A stretch of 64,000 nt of DNA, from the NCBI GenBank assembly GCA_004347695.1, contig SLTK01000009.1, forward strand, positions 28,459-92,458, given 5' to 3'. The notes beneath the pieces are model-generated. The model searched no databases, was not told where the DNA came from, and saw only the letters and a list, made by a program, of their open reading frames with translations. Below are positions 35,021 through 43,660 of the stretch, in pieces. The first letter of the stretch is position 1, and each line of letters opens with the position of its first letter. The DNA is from Chloroflexota bacterium (GTDB taxonomy: Bacteria; Chloroflexota; Anaerolineae; Anaerolineales; Anaerolineaceae). The translations under genes were made by a program, and so were the position numbers.

Positions 35021-35851
35021 TTACTGAGAAGAAGTAGTCTTCTTTTCCAAAGTGCGCGCCAGCAGGTCTTCTTGCTCGGCTTGCAGTCCGGACGCCTTCA
35101 CCTTTTTGGCTTTTGGTTCAGCTTTGCGGGATTTGGCTTTTTCCATGGCCTCGCGGATTGCGATTTCCATGAAGGTCGGTTCAGCTTCCTTGGAAGCCGT
35201 GTCACCGCTCAACGCAGCAATTTCTTCCGCCGACATGTAGCCTTCGTCGCTCTTCTTGCGTTTGGTGTCTTTCTTGCGGCGTTTGTCTTTGCTCTTCTCC
35301 GGCGCCTGGTCAACTTCTTCCTTAACCGGTTCCGGCTGCAGTGCCTTCAGGCTGAGTTTTATCTGCTTTTTCTTCTTGTTGACGTCGATCACCTGGGCTT
35401 CAAGCTCGTCGCCTTCTTTGACCACATCACCCGGTGTGCGGACGTATCCATGAGCTAGCTCACTGATATGGATCAAGCCGGGGCGCTCAGCGCCAATCTC
35501 GAGGAAAGCGCCAAAGGTTTCAACACGAACCACATTGCCTTTGACGACCATATCCTTTTTGATTTCATGCCAATCCAGGTCGAGGGGTTTGAGCATAGTT
35601 AATTCGATGCGGTCTTCTTTGACTTTACGAACCCAAACTTCAACTTCCTGACCTTCCTGCAAGACTTCTTTTACACTTTTTATCGCCTGGCCGGTTGGAG
35701 AAACCAGCTGCGATACATGAATCACGGCCGGTTTGCCAACGCCGATATCGATAACGGCGCCAGCCAGAGAGGTTTTTAGCACTTTCCCAGTGAATTTAGT
35801 TTTTGGTTTTAATTCCTGGGAAGCGCTAGCGGATACGACGGGATTTTCCAT
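35021..35851 (-). CDS. S1-domain RNA-binding protein
   Basis: A 276-residue protein with two S1 RNA-binding domains. The first (about 15-85) runs from GKVLKTSLAGAVIDIGVGKP, the second (about 100-168) from VVKGNVVRVETFGAFLEIG to KKKKQIKLSLKAL. A highly charged Lys-rich C-terminal tail of about 100 residues follows. It is shorter than ribosomal protein S1 (four to six domains) and resembles the small S1-like proteins of Chloroflexota and Firmicutes that assist translation or RNA turnover. The ATG at 35851 has GGGAGAAAAGG upstream, and a consensus promoter lies at 35890-35918. Confidence 0.88.
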   Translation of the reverse strand: MENPVVSASASQELKPKTKFTGKVLKTSLAGAVIDIGVGKPAVIHVSQLVSPTGQAIKSVKEVLQEGQEVEVWVRKVKEDRIELTMLKPLDLDWHEIKKDMVVKGNVVRVETFGAFLEIGAERPGLIHISELAHGYVRTPGDVVKEGDELEAQVIDVNKKKKQIKLSLKALQPEPVKEEVDQAPEKSKDKRRKKDTKRKKSDEGYMSAEEIAALSGDTASKEAEPTFMEIAIREAMEKAKSRKAEPKAKKVKASGLQAEQEDLLARTLEKKTTSSQ

Positions 35852-35889
35852 TACCTTTTCTCCCAAAGTTCAAATTTCAGCAAGGGTTG

Positions 35890-35918
35890 ATTATACCCGC
35901 GTGTCCCGGAACTGTCAA
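35890..35918 (-). promoter_or_regulatory. Consensus promoter of the S1-domain gene
   Basis: On the minus strand TTGACA (35913-35918), a 17-bp spacer and TATAAT (35890-35895): a perfect sigma-70 type promoter, expected to be strong. Confidence 0.85.
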
Positions 35919-36000
35919 TTAAGGTTTGAATATTAAGGGCTTGAGGGTGTTGGGACTGGCTGAGATCGGTATTAAGTTGCAACTTATGTCCGGTTGCACC

Positions 36001-36993
36001 TTAAGTCTGCTGCAGCGAGCGGAAAGAAATCATGCCAAGCAATAAGGGGAACCAGAATGTAACCGAACGATAGGCCAGGGTTACCACCATGGCTGCTTCC
36101 AGGGGAATACCAAGTGACTTCAGGGCCAGGGTCATCACGCCTTCGACGATGCCGACGCCCGCTGGCGTGGGCGAAATGATTACAAACAAATAAGCGATAC
36201 TGAAGCCAGCAACCACCACAGCGAGGGTGGTAGGAACTTTAAATGCCAGAAAGATGACGCCCAGAATGCTGACCAGTAAAAGTTTGTTCAGCAGGGTCAG
36301 CAGCAGCGGGCGCAACCATCCAAGCCGGATATGGTGCAATGCCTGGACGCCTTCCACGATCTCACAGGCAAAAATACGTGCATTTTCTTCGCTGAGAACC
36401 TCGTGTTTGCGGAACGGTCTGACTATTTTGTTAACGGTGCGCGCGATAAAAGTTACGGCTTGTATCAATTGTTGTTGCGAGTGCGAAGCCAGGTAAAGCA
36501 TTCCTCCCAGGGTTAGCGCCAGAACCAGGAACAACAAAAAAGCGATGACATCGGCAGCATTTAAGGTATTGCGCAAAAAGAGAATTACGAGACCGACAAA
36601 TATGATGGTCAGCAAGCCGAAATAGTCGAATAAGAGAAAAAGCAGGCTGCCGACGGTCACCCGGGCGGATGAATGCCCGTTTTTGATGGCGTCAGAATAG
36701 ATAACTGCCATTCCGCTGACACCGGCGCTGGGGGCGACAATGTTGACGAAATTAACTGCGGCTACCAGGCGAGCCAGCGGCAACAGTTCTTTGCGGATGC
36801 CCACGATGCGAAAAAGGGTCTGAAAAGAGCGTCCCAATACCAGTATCCAGCCGATTTCGATGAGCACTGCCAGGCTGATAATAAAGATATTACCTTTTTG
36901 CAGCACCAGCCCGATTTGCCGTAGTTCGCTGAAGCTGGTGATCAAGAAAATGATTGCCAGCAAGATGATGAGGGCTACAATGAATTTTTTCAA
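36001..36993 (-). CDS. LPG synthase-type membrane domain protein (UPF0104)
   Basis: A 330-residue integral membrane protein with about eight helices, matching the flippase-like membrane domain of lysylphosphatidylglycerol synthases and AglD-type glycosyltransferases. It starts with a cytoplasm-proximal helix (FIVALIILLAIIFLI), and has the family-typical segments VNFVNIVAPSAGVSGMAVIY and ISPTPAGVGIVEGVMTLAL. There is no soluble aminoacyl transferase domain, so it is not a full MprF. A lipid-flipping role is inferred. Monocistronic or distantly linked to the S1 gene. Confidence 0.88.
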   Translation of the reverse strand: MKKFIVALIILLAIIFLITSFSELRQIGLVLQKGNIFIISLAVLIEIGWILVLGRSFQTLFRIVGIRKELLPLARLVAAVNFVNIVAPSAGVSGMAVIYSDAIKNGHSSARVTVGSLLFLLFDYFGLLTIIFVGLVILFLRNTLNAADVIAFLLFLVLALTLGGMLYLASHSQQQLIQAVTFIARTVNKIVRPFRKHEVLSEENARIFACEIVEGVQALHHIRLGWLRPLLLTLLNKLLLVSILGVIFLAFKVPTTLAVVVAGFSIAYLFVIISPTPAGVGIVEGVMTLALKSLGIPLEAAMVVTLAYRSVTFWFPLLLGMISFRSLQQT

Positions 36994-37025
36994 GGTAAAG
37001 CAACCAGAGGTTTAGGGGGATTCAG

Positions 37026-37262
37026 TTAACACCAATGTGACGGTTTGCGCGCGGTTATTGCGAAAAATTGTATTTCCAGTTCCTGAGCCGGTGAAAAGCC
37101 GTACAAAGAATTCGGGCGAGGATGGTCGCCGTCGATGGATATGCCGCCAATTTGGGTGATGGTGTCACCAGTCCTCAGGCCAGCTTCAGCGGCGGGGCTG
37201 TCTGTTATTATATCTGAAATATAAACGCCCCACTCCACTCTGAAATGCAAGGAACGACACAA
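37026..37262 (-). pseudogene. Remnant PDZ domain, probable broken serine-protease gene
   Basis: A 78-codon frame whose core is a C-terminal PDZ domain of the DegP/HtrA type: WGVYISDIITDSPAAEAGLRTGDTITQIGG and then PNSLYGFSPAQELEIQFF. There is no protease domain upstream; the frame closes at a TGA near 37298, and only a TTG at 37262 could start it. I read it as the tail of a deleted trypsin-like protease. A free PDZ protein is the less likely alternative. Confidence 0.6.
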
Positions 37263-37337
37263 TTGCGCTGGCCGCGAAAGTCGGCTGGATAGCAGTCAGC
37301 ACAGGCTATCCAGCGCCGTTTAATTTCAATCGCAAGG

Positions 37338-38591
37338 TTAATTTTGTCCAGATAAAAGAATTTCGACCGCTTTATCCAGTTGCGGGTCCCGATTCGCCTT
37401 GATATCCTCTTCGGTCATTTGAACCTCAACATCAGGCGTCAAGCCAATGCCGTGAATTTGGCGTTCATTGGGGGTCAGCCAGTGAGCGATGGTTACTTTG
37501 ATCGCGCCCTGGTTGTCGACCAGGGTGGACCAGGACTGAACGGTGCCCTTGCCGTAAGTGGTTGTCCCGACCAGCATCCCGCGGTTGCGGTCTTGAATGG
37601 CGCCGGCTGTAATTTCAGATGCGGAAGCTGATCCCTCGTTGACCAGCACTACCAGCGGAATTTCGGTGGCCAAACCACCCGACCGGGCTGTGAAGGTAAC
37701 ACGCTCACCATTTCCATGATCTTCGTACATCACTACGCCGTCCGAAATGAATTGAGACACTACGGCGATAGCGGTATCCAGGTAACCACCCGGGTCATTT
37801 CGGAGGTCGAGAATCAAACCCTGCGGATCGTTATTCAGCAGCTTTTTCAGCGCGTCCTTGACTTCCCTTTCAGTTCGGTCGCCAAACTGGATGACTTGCA
37901 AATAGGCAATATTATTATCGAGCATTTTGCTGGTGACCAGGGGAATGACAATTTCTTCGCGCACAATGCTGACATCGAATGGGTTTTCTTCGCCTTCCCG
38001 CTGAATGGTTAACACAACAGTCGATCCAGCCGGGCCGAGCACATTGCGCAGCACCAGGGTTGGATCGGTGCCCACGGCGCTGGTACCGTCCACGGCAATG
38101 ATCATGTCGCCGCTTTTCAATCCGGCGGCTTCTGCGGGCGATCCTGCCATCGGGCTGATGACGGTTAAAAATTCACCCGTGGTATCGACCCAGGCGCCAA
38201 TACCTTCATATGAACCTTCCAGCGGCGCATTAGCCTGCTGGTATTGGTCCGGGTCCATGTAGGCAGTGTTGGGGTCGCCAAGGGAATTGAGCATCCCGCT
38301 GATTGCACCGCGCATCAAGGTCGTATCGTCAACCGGCTGGTCAACGTATTGTTTATGGACCAGATCCCAGGCCTGCCAGAAGGGCTTGAACAACGTTTCA
38401 CGATCGACCGGGGTGTTGGTCACACTGGGGGTGGCCTGGGCTTCGATCGTTGTTTGCGGCGAGAAATTGGATGGCAGGCTGATATTTGACGGGAGGTTAA
38501 TCCCGGCAAATATGCCGCCCGCAAAGCTCACAAGCATCAGGAAAACCGCGATGATCAGGGCAACGATTATTCGTACAGGTTTAGATTCCAT
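37338..38591 (-). CDS. S41 family C-terminal processing protease
   Basis: A 417-residue secreted or membrane-anchored serine protease. A signal-anchor (VRIIVALIIAVFLMLVSFAG, about residues 6-25) is followed by a PDZ domain (YEGIGAWVDTT, VISPMAGSPAEAAGLKSGDMI). The S41 catalytic domain has LDLRNDPGGYL, the nucleophile region VNEGSASASEITAGA and the lysine motif GTTTYGKGTVQ. CtpA-type proteases cut proteins at their C termini in the envelope. The ATG at 38591 has GGAGATAA upstream. The upstream PDZ remnant (37026) is downstream of it on the same strand. Confidence 0.93.
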   Translation of the reverse strand: MESKPVRIIVALIIAVFLMLVSFAGGIFAGINLPSNISLPSNFSPQTTIEAQATPSVTNTPVDRETLFKPFWQAWDLVHKQYVDQPVDDTTLMRGAISGMLNSLGDPNTAYMDPDQYQQANAPLEGSYEGIGAWVDTTGEFLTVISPMAGSPAEAAGLKSGDMIIAVDGTSAVGTDPTLVLRNVLGPAGSTVVLTIQREGEENPFDVSIVREEIVIPLVTSKMLDNNIAYLQVIQFGDRTEREVKDALKKLLNNDPQGLILDLRNDPGGYLDTAIAVVSQFISDGVVMYEDHGNGERVTFTARSGGLATEIPLVVLVNEGSASASEITAGAIQDRNRGMLVGTTTYGKGTVQSWSTLVDNQGAIKVTIAHWLTPNERQIHGIGLTPDVEVQMTEEDIKANRDPQLDKAVEILLSGQN

Positions 38592-38669
38592 TCTTATCTC
38601 CAATAAAATGACCAAAGAGGTGTTCAGTGAGAGCAGTAAGCGACACCGCAAACCAACTCGAAAGGATGA

Positions 38670-38927
38670 TCACGACCGAGGTGGTTTTTGCCCACTCTCT
38701 GAGGTGTTGCGATTCCCAAGGTTAGCAACCTCTTTGGAAAGTTTGTCCAACTCACGATTTTCCGCATCCCATGGATGCGCCATCATACGCCAGGATTTCG
38801 CCCACGAGGGTGCGTCAGGATTTTTATTTTTCTTCCGTAGCAGCGACAGTAAACTCCAATAGCTGGAGAAAACGATGAGGGTCACGACGCCGATTAATGC
38901 CCAACCAATGGGAGAGATTTCTTTCAT
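38670..38927 (-). CDS. Small single-span membrane protein
   Basis: An 85-residue protein with one membrane helix near the N terminus (ALIGVVTLIVFSSYWSLLSLL) followed by a basic stretch RKKNKN and a charged, hydrophilic C terminus. No family recognised. Its start overlaps the stop of the HAD phosphatase gene by 4 nt (ATGA), which supports real translation in that operon. Confidence 0.65.
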   Translation of the reverse strand: MKEISPIGWALIGVVTLIVFSSYWSLLSLLRKKNKNPDAPSWAKSWRMMAHPWDAENRELDKLSKEVANLGNRNTSESGQKPPRS

Positions 38928-39589
38928 TCTGGTCTCCAGATCCCTTGCAGGAAGGGCAGGTCGGCCAGCAAGGGCAGATCTTCCAGCGTATCGACCCTTG
39001 CGCTGGCTGAGTGGGCATTTCCGTTGTGATTCCCTACCAGGATAGTGTGGAAGCCGAGTTCACTAGCTGTGTTGATGTTCCGGAGCGAGTCATCGATTAG
39101 CACACAACGGGTTGGGTCGGGATTTCCCAACAGCTTGAGCGCTTGTTGAAATGCTTCCGGCTGCGGTTTACAAAAGGGTGTCACATCCATGACATCGATG
39201 ATTCGTTCGAAGATGCCGTCTAATCCCAATCGATCTAAAACCCGCAGCGCATGGTTTTGGTCGGAATTGGTAAAAATCACTTTGCGGTTGGAGATTTGCT
39301 TCAGCATTCGGTTGAGCATTGGGTTAGGCCGAAGATAAGTTTCCAGCGGGATGTTATGCACAAAGTTGAGATACTTGTAAGGGTCGATCCCATAGACAAT
39401 TTGTAACCCGCGGAGGGTGGTTCCGTAGGTGTGGAACAGCTCATCGCGCACTTGTTTGACCTCGGCGCCATCCAGAGCGAGGTTATCCACTATAAATTGG
39501 TTGATCCGCTCCCCGATGGCATCCCAAACGCCTGTAGTGGGGGAGTAGAGTGTATCATCCAGGTCAAAAATAAGGGTATCAAGCGCCAT
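38924..39589 (-). CDS. HAD-family pyrimidine 5'-nucleotidase-like hydrolase
   Basis: A 221-residue HAD hydrolase of the SDT1/PHM8-like pyrimidine 5'-nucleotidase group. HAD motif I is FDLDDTLYSP at residues 8-17, with ANQHAL-like FTNSDQNHALRVL as motif II, KPQPEAF as motif III and VLIDDSLRNI as motif IV. The helical cap contains YGTTLRGLQIVYG, which is characteristic. Substrate probably a nucleoside monophosphate. The ATG lies 6 nt after a TATACT box (leaderless type). Confidence 0.88.
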   Translation of the reverse strand: MALDTLIFDLDDTLYSPTTGVWDAIGERINQFIVDNLALDGAEVKQVRDELFHTYGTTLRGLQIVYGIDPYKYLNFVHNIPLETYLRPNPMLNRMLKQISNRKVIFTNSDQNHALRVLDRLGLDGIFERIIDVMDVTPFCKPQPEAFQQALKLLGNPDPTRCVLIDDSLRNINTASELGFHTILVGNHNGNAHSASARVDTLEDLPLLADLPFLQGIWRPE

Positions 39590-39595
39590 GCCCTG

Positions 39596-39601
39596 AGTAT
39601 A
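39596..39601 (-). promoter_or_regulatory. Leaderless-type -10 box of the HAD gene
   Basis: TATACT on the minus strand followed by 6 nt (CAGGGC) and the ATG at 39589, with TTCCAG 17 bp upstream as a moderate -35. Confidence 0.5.
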
Positions 39602-39702
39602 CTCGAAACTGATTGCCCCTGGAACGAGGTAAAAGGATTGCGCAAGTTTCTTAGCAAACTATTATTCTTTGACCCTGGAGGAAGCAAGCTTTCACGCTCG
39701 GG

Positions 39703-39708
39703 TATAAT
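39703..39708 (+). promoter_or_regulatory. -10 box of mutL
   Basis: TATAAT preceded by GG (CGGGTATAAT), 19 nt before the mutL ATG. The predicted 5' leader is only about 13 nt and contains GAGAG as a ribosome site. Confidence 0.5.
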
Positions 39709-39727
39709 CACTTACTGAGAGAAATTT

Positions 39728-41455
39728 ATGGCGATCCGAGTTTTAGCTGACGATGTAGCATCCCAGATTGCAGCCGGCGAGGTGGTTGAACGTCCCGCTT
39801 CGGTGGTTAAAGAATTGGTTGAAAATGCGCTCGATGCCGGCGCTACGACGATTACCATTCGGGCCGAGCAGGCCGGGCGAAAAATTATTGAAATTGCGGA
39901 TAATGGAACCGGCATTTCCCATGGTGAACTGCCGCTGGCTATAACGCGCCACGCCACCAGTAAATTGCGCACGGCTGAAGATTTGTTTCATATCCGGTCG
40001 CTTGGTTTTCGCGGAGAGGCACTGGCGTCCATTGGTTCCGTCGCCCGTATGACCGTGATCTCACGCGAACAAAACGCTGATTTAGGCGCACGGATGTTGA
40101 TCGAAGGCGGGCAGAGCGGGCAGGTGACTTCGACGGGCATCCCGATCGGGACGGTCATCCGGGTCGAAGATTTGTTTTATAACGTTCCAGCACGTCTCAA
40201 ATTCCTTAAATCAGATATGACCGAACGCAACCAGATCAACAACCTGGTCACGCGCTATGCGTTGGCGTACCCGCAGGTGCGTTTCGAACTCGAGCAGGAT
40301 GGAAAAATCGTGCTGCGAACAACCGGAAACAATGACCGGCGTGAAATTTTGGCGCAGCTCTATGGGGTGGAAGTTGCCCGCCAGATGCTGGAAGTGACCC
40401 TCGAAGAAGGCGTTCGGGTGAGCGGTTTTATCAGTCCGGTGGCGCTTACTCGCTCGAACCGCCGTGAAATTACTTTTTTTGTCAATGGGCGCTGGGTGCA
40501 GGATGCTGCGCTGGTTGCTGCACTGATGCAGGCTTACCACACCTTGCTAATGATAGGACGCTACCCGCTGGCCGTGCTCTTCATCCAACTGGAACCGGAG
40601 GAAGTGGACGTCAATGTCCATCCCGCCAAGGCAGAAGTGCGTTTTCGCTCCCCTGACCAGGTCTTTTCAGCGGTGCAGCGGGCGATTAAACGCGCATTAC
40701 TGGCTTATTCGCCAGTGCCAAATGTGAACACGCCTTATTGGAATGCGCCGGTCTATCAGCAACGGGCGGTTGATCCCGCCTGGGACATGGCAGCAGACCT
40801 ACAGTTCGAATCGCGGGTAGAGACCGGCGTTGGAGCAGTAGCTGTACCTCAGGCTGCGCTGCCATCCGGAAAGGTTCCGCTGCTGCGCCTGGTCGGGCAG
40901 GTTGGCGCAGCATACCTTGTCGCGGAAGGTCCCGACGGATTGTATCTGATCGATCAACATGCGGCGCACGAGCGGGTCCTGTTCGAAAAAATGACCCGGC
41001 AGAACCAGCAAAAAATAGCCAGTCAAACGCTGCTCGAGCCGGTCTTGATCGTACTTCCGCCGCAGAGCGCTCAACTGCTGGAACAGCAGGTAGGTATGCT
41101 GACGAATTACGGTTTTGATATCGAACTGTTCGGGCCTAACACCTTCCGGGTAAGGGGGTTACCGGCAATCCTGGCGGGCACTGACCCGGCAGCCGCTGTG
41201 CGAGTGGTGGTGGAGGATTTCGAGGAAGATGAAACCCCGCTGGCCAATGAGATCGAAGCGCGCGTCATTGCCCGAGTATGTAAGCGCGCTGCAGTCAAGG
41301 CCGGTCAGGTTCTGGCTAACGACGAACAACTGGCGTTGCTGCGCGATTTAGAGAACTGCCAGTCACCGCGTACCTGTCCCCACGGACGTCCGACCATGAT
41401 CCATCTGTCGGTGGACTTGCTGGAGCGACAGTTTGGGCGGCGCGGCAGCCGCTAG
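39728..41455 (+). CDS. mutL: DNA mismatch repair protein MutL
   Basis: A 575-residue mismatch-repair protein. The N-terminal GHKL ATPase has LVENALDAGAT, IADNGTGIS, TSKLRTAEDLFHIRSLGFRGEAL and the transducer NGRWVQD. The C-terminal endonuclease domain is the active type: IDQHAAHERVLFE (the DQHA(X)2E(X)4E metal site) and CPHGRPTM. The protein therefore nicks DNA itself, as in organisms without MutH. Convergent with the sirtuin gene, overlapping by 4 nt. No mutS in the window. Confidence 0.96.
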   Translation: MAIRVLADDVASQIAAGEVVERPASVVKELVENALDAGATTITIRAEQAGRKIIEIADNGTGISHGELPLAITRHATSKLRTAEDLFHIRSLGFRGEALASIGSVARMTVISREQNADLGARMLIEGGQSGQVTSTGIPIGTVIRVEDLFYNVPARLKFLKSDMTERNQINNLVTRYALAYPQVRFELEQDGKIVLRTTGNNDRREILAQLYGVEVARQMLEVTLEEGVRVSGFISPVALTRSNRREITFFVNGRWVQDAALVAALMQAYHTLLMIGRYPLAVLFIQLEPEEVDVNVHPAKAEVRFRSPDQVFSAVQRAIKRALLAYSPVPNVNTPYWNAPVYQQRAVDPAWDMAADLQFESRVETGVGAVAVPQAALPSGKVPLLRLVGQVGAAYLVAEGPDGLYLIDQHAAHERVLFEKMTRQNQQKIASQTLLEPVLIVLPPQSAQLLEQQVGMLTNYGFDIELFGPNTFRVRGLPAILAGTDPAAAVRVVVEDFEEDETPLANEIEARVIARVCKRAAVKAGQVLANDEQLALLRDLENCQSPRTCPHGRPTMIHLSVDLLERQFGRRGSR

Positions 41456-42237
41456 ATGGCAAAGGAAGACCCCTGAAGCACGCGTTCGGTAATGGCCGGT
41501 AATGTCTGCGCCGCATCGGCACGGATCACCAAGTGCGCCTTCCGGTCAAGGTAGGTGGGTGAAAGCGTGCTGATGATAATTTTTGCCCCGTTTTGATATG
41601 CCAGGTGCGGAAGGCCATTGGCTGGAGACACCTCAAGAGAACTGCCGATGACCATATAACAATCCGCGGCCTGGCTGTGTTCCAGTGCGTTCTCCCAGGC
41701 CTCAGCGGGCAGCATTTCTTCGAACAACGTTATATCCGGTTTGAGAAATGTCTGGCATTTTGCGCACCGGGGTAATACATTATCCTTGACGAATGCCTGG
41801 TAATACAATTCGGTGGAATATGCCGCCCCACAGCGTGGACACTTCAGGGTGGACATGGAACCGTGTACTTCGATCACCTCTTGCGAGCCAGCACGCTGGT
41901 GCAGCCCGTCGATGTTTTGAGTGATCACGGCTTTCAAGCGCCTGGCCTGCTCCAGCTTAGCCAGCGCCAGGTGCGCCGGGTTGGGTTGGGCAGACCCTAT
42001 TTGTTGCACCAGCGGCCGCAGCCAGTTGAAAAAACGCTCGGGGTGGTAACGGAAAGCCGTCAGCGAAGCAACTTCCATCGGGTCGAATTGGGTCCATAAG
42101 CCCTTACCGGCAGAGCGGAAGTCAGGTATTCCCGAAGGCGTGGATATCCCTGCCCCGGTGAATACGACAAAGTATTCTGCACGCAAGATCAGGTCAGCTG
42201 CTTGTTGTAGGAAATCCTGCGCTGCGGAATTGATCAT
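41452..42237 (-). CDS. Sir2-family NAD-dependent protein deacylase
   Basis: A 261-residue sirtuin. NAD-binding motifs FTGAGISTPSGIPDFRS (about residues 26-42) and TQNIDGLHQRAG, the catalytic His in VEVHGS, two zinc CxxC pairs (CPRCG and CAKCQ) and GSSLEVSPANGLP are all present. It removes acyl groups from lysine, consuming NAD. Its start overlaps the end of the receiver-ParA gene by 44 nt on the same strand, an unusually long overlap. The N-terminal helical extension before GAGIS is normal in length. Confidence 0.94.
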   Translation of the reverse strand: MINSAAQDFLQQAADLILRAEYFVVFTGAGISTPSGIPDFRSAGKGLWTQFDPMEVASLTAFRYHPERFFNWLRPLVQQIGSAQPNPAHLALAKLEQARRLKAVITQNIDGLHQRAGSQEVIEVHGSMSTLKCPRCGAAYSTELYYQAFVKDNVLPRCAKCQTFLKPDITLFEEMLPAEAWENALEHSQAADCYMVIGSSLEVSPANGLPHLAYQNGAKIIISTLSPTYLDRKAHLVIRADAAQTLPAITERVLQGSSFAI

Positions 42238-43387
42238 TTCTCAGTCGAGCGGCATACCCGGCAGCCAGTTCGTTCACTTGCTGCATATAAATTCCGTCCG
42301 GTTGCAAAAAGCCGAGGGGGATGTTACGCATGGCGGCCTGATAGGATTGCTCCGTTACACCGGGGATAAAAGGGGTCTTGATTCGATTTAACATTTCCTG
42401 AATCTGAACGGCGGAAAGTTGTAAATCTGCCCGGACGCGGTTGTTGATGATCACGGATAAGGCCTTGGTGGAGGAGAAGCCCAGGGTCGGCAACTCTTCG
42501 ATCAACTGGCCGGTGCGTTTAACCGAATGCGGCTGAGGTTCAGTTACCAGGATTAGTTCGTCGATCATGCTCAGCATTTTTTCCAGTCCCGGTGTGTAAG
42601 GCGACCCGATATCCAGGGTGATGAATGAGCCAAGCGTGAATAAGTGGAAGAGTAAAACCTCAAGCTGTGGAATGGCATTGACCAGCCTGGTGCTATCCGC
42701 AGCTTTGTGGGTGGTTAAGAGCAAACGGATGCCGTAAGTGGTACTGGTCAGATGGCGTTCAACATCTTCCAGCGTAATGTCACTGGCGTTCATTGCCAGC
42801 AGACTGGTTAAACCGTCATCCTCGGTGAAGCCCAACTCTCCCCCCCAGGTTCCTTGCCCCGGACGTAATTCGGCGGCAATTACTTCGGCGCGGGTTTTTT
42901 GATAGTAGGCCAGACCCAGGTTGAGCGCCAGGGTGGAAACTCCCAGCCCGCCTTTGGCAGCCATGATGCCAACCACATAACCACGCCGGGTGAGCAGCGG
43001 GCCTGTGCCGCGTGACTTCGCCCGGGTGAATAAAGCGCGAATGCGAGCAATCAATTCGGTGGGGTGGACGGGTTTGGTCAGATAATCGTCCGCGCCTGCT
43101 TCGTAGCCAGCAACTTTATGCTCAAGCTGTGATTTGGCCGTGAACATGAGAATGGGGATGGGTGCCGTTTGCGGATCAGAGCGTAAATGCCTGGCAACCT
43201 GGTAACCATCCGGGTCTGGCATCATAATGTCCAGTACGATCATGTCCGGATGTTCGCTAAATGCCAGAGAGATAGCTTCCGTACCATCTTTGGCTGATAC
43301 CACCTGATACCCCTGTTTCTGAAGCATCATACCTATCAGGCGTAATGTCTCGAGATCATCATCCACGATCAAGATTTTTTCAGCCAT
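42194..43387 (-). CDS. Response-regulator/ParA-like ATPase fusion (TadZ/CpaE-like)
   Basis: A 397-residue protein. Residues 1-118 are a CheY-like receiver (KILIVDDDLETLRL, phospho-acceptor Asp in MIVLDIMMPDPDG, Lys in LTKPVHP). From about 140 there is a MinD/ParA-like ATPase with the deviant Walker A AAKGGLGVSTLALNLG. In place of a typical Walker B is FITLDIGSPYTPG. The architecture is that of TadZ/CpaE proteins that position secretion or pilus machinery. No tad pilus genes are in the window. Ribosome site GGAGGG precedes the ATG. Confidence 0.88.
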   Translation of the reverse strand: MAEKILIVDDDLETLRLIGMMLQKQGYQVVSAKDGTEAISLAFSEHPDMIVLDIMMPDPDGYQVARHLRSDPQTAPIPILMFTAKSQLEHKVAGYEAGADDYLTKPVHPTELIARIRALFTRAKSRGTGPLLTRRGYVVGIMAAKGGLGVSTLALNLGLAYYQKTRAEVIAAELRPGQGTWGGELGFTEDDGLTSLLAMNASDITLEDVERHLTSTTYGIRLLLTTHKAADSTRLVNAIPQLEVLLFHLFTLGSFITLDIGSPYTPGLEKMLSMIDELILVTEPQPHSVKRTGQLIEELPTLGFSSTKALSVIINNRVRADLQLSAVQIQEMLNRIKTPFIPGVTEQSYQAAMRNIPLGFLQPDGIYMQQVNELAAGYAARLRNDQFRSAGFPTTSS

Positions 43388-43648
43388 CGAATATTCCCTC
43401 CACGATAGAACAAGCTCAATACACTACGGTATGAATGGCAGGAGAAACCGATTAAACCACCCCTCCTCATTTCATCCTGGTTTGGAAAAATTGTACCAGT
43501 TAATTGGTAATTATTTGGATAAACGGTAGTCTAGCATAAACTGGGACGGCTCGCAAGACGGAAGCTATTCCGCTTCCAGTGAAACTTCAAATGATGTCGC
43601 GCGATGTCTGGATGCCCCAGGCAGGCTGGCCTGCAATTGGCCTGATGC

Positions 43649-43654
43649 TATAAT
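43649..43654 (+). promoter_or_regulatory. Leaderless-type -10 box of tilS
   Basis: TATAAT (43649-43654) followed by 6 nt (CAGGGC) and a GTG start codon at 43661. Confidence 0.5.
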
Positions 43655-43660
43655 CAGGGC

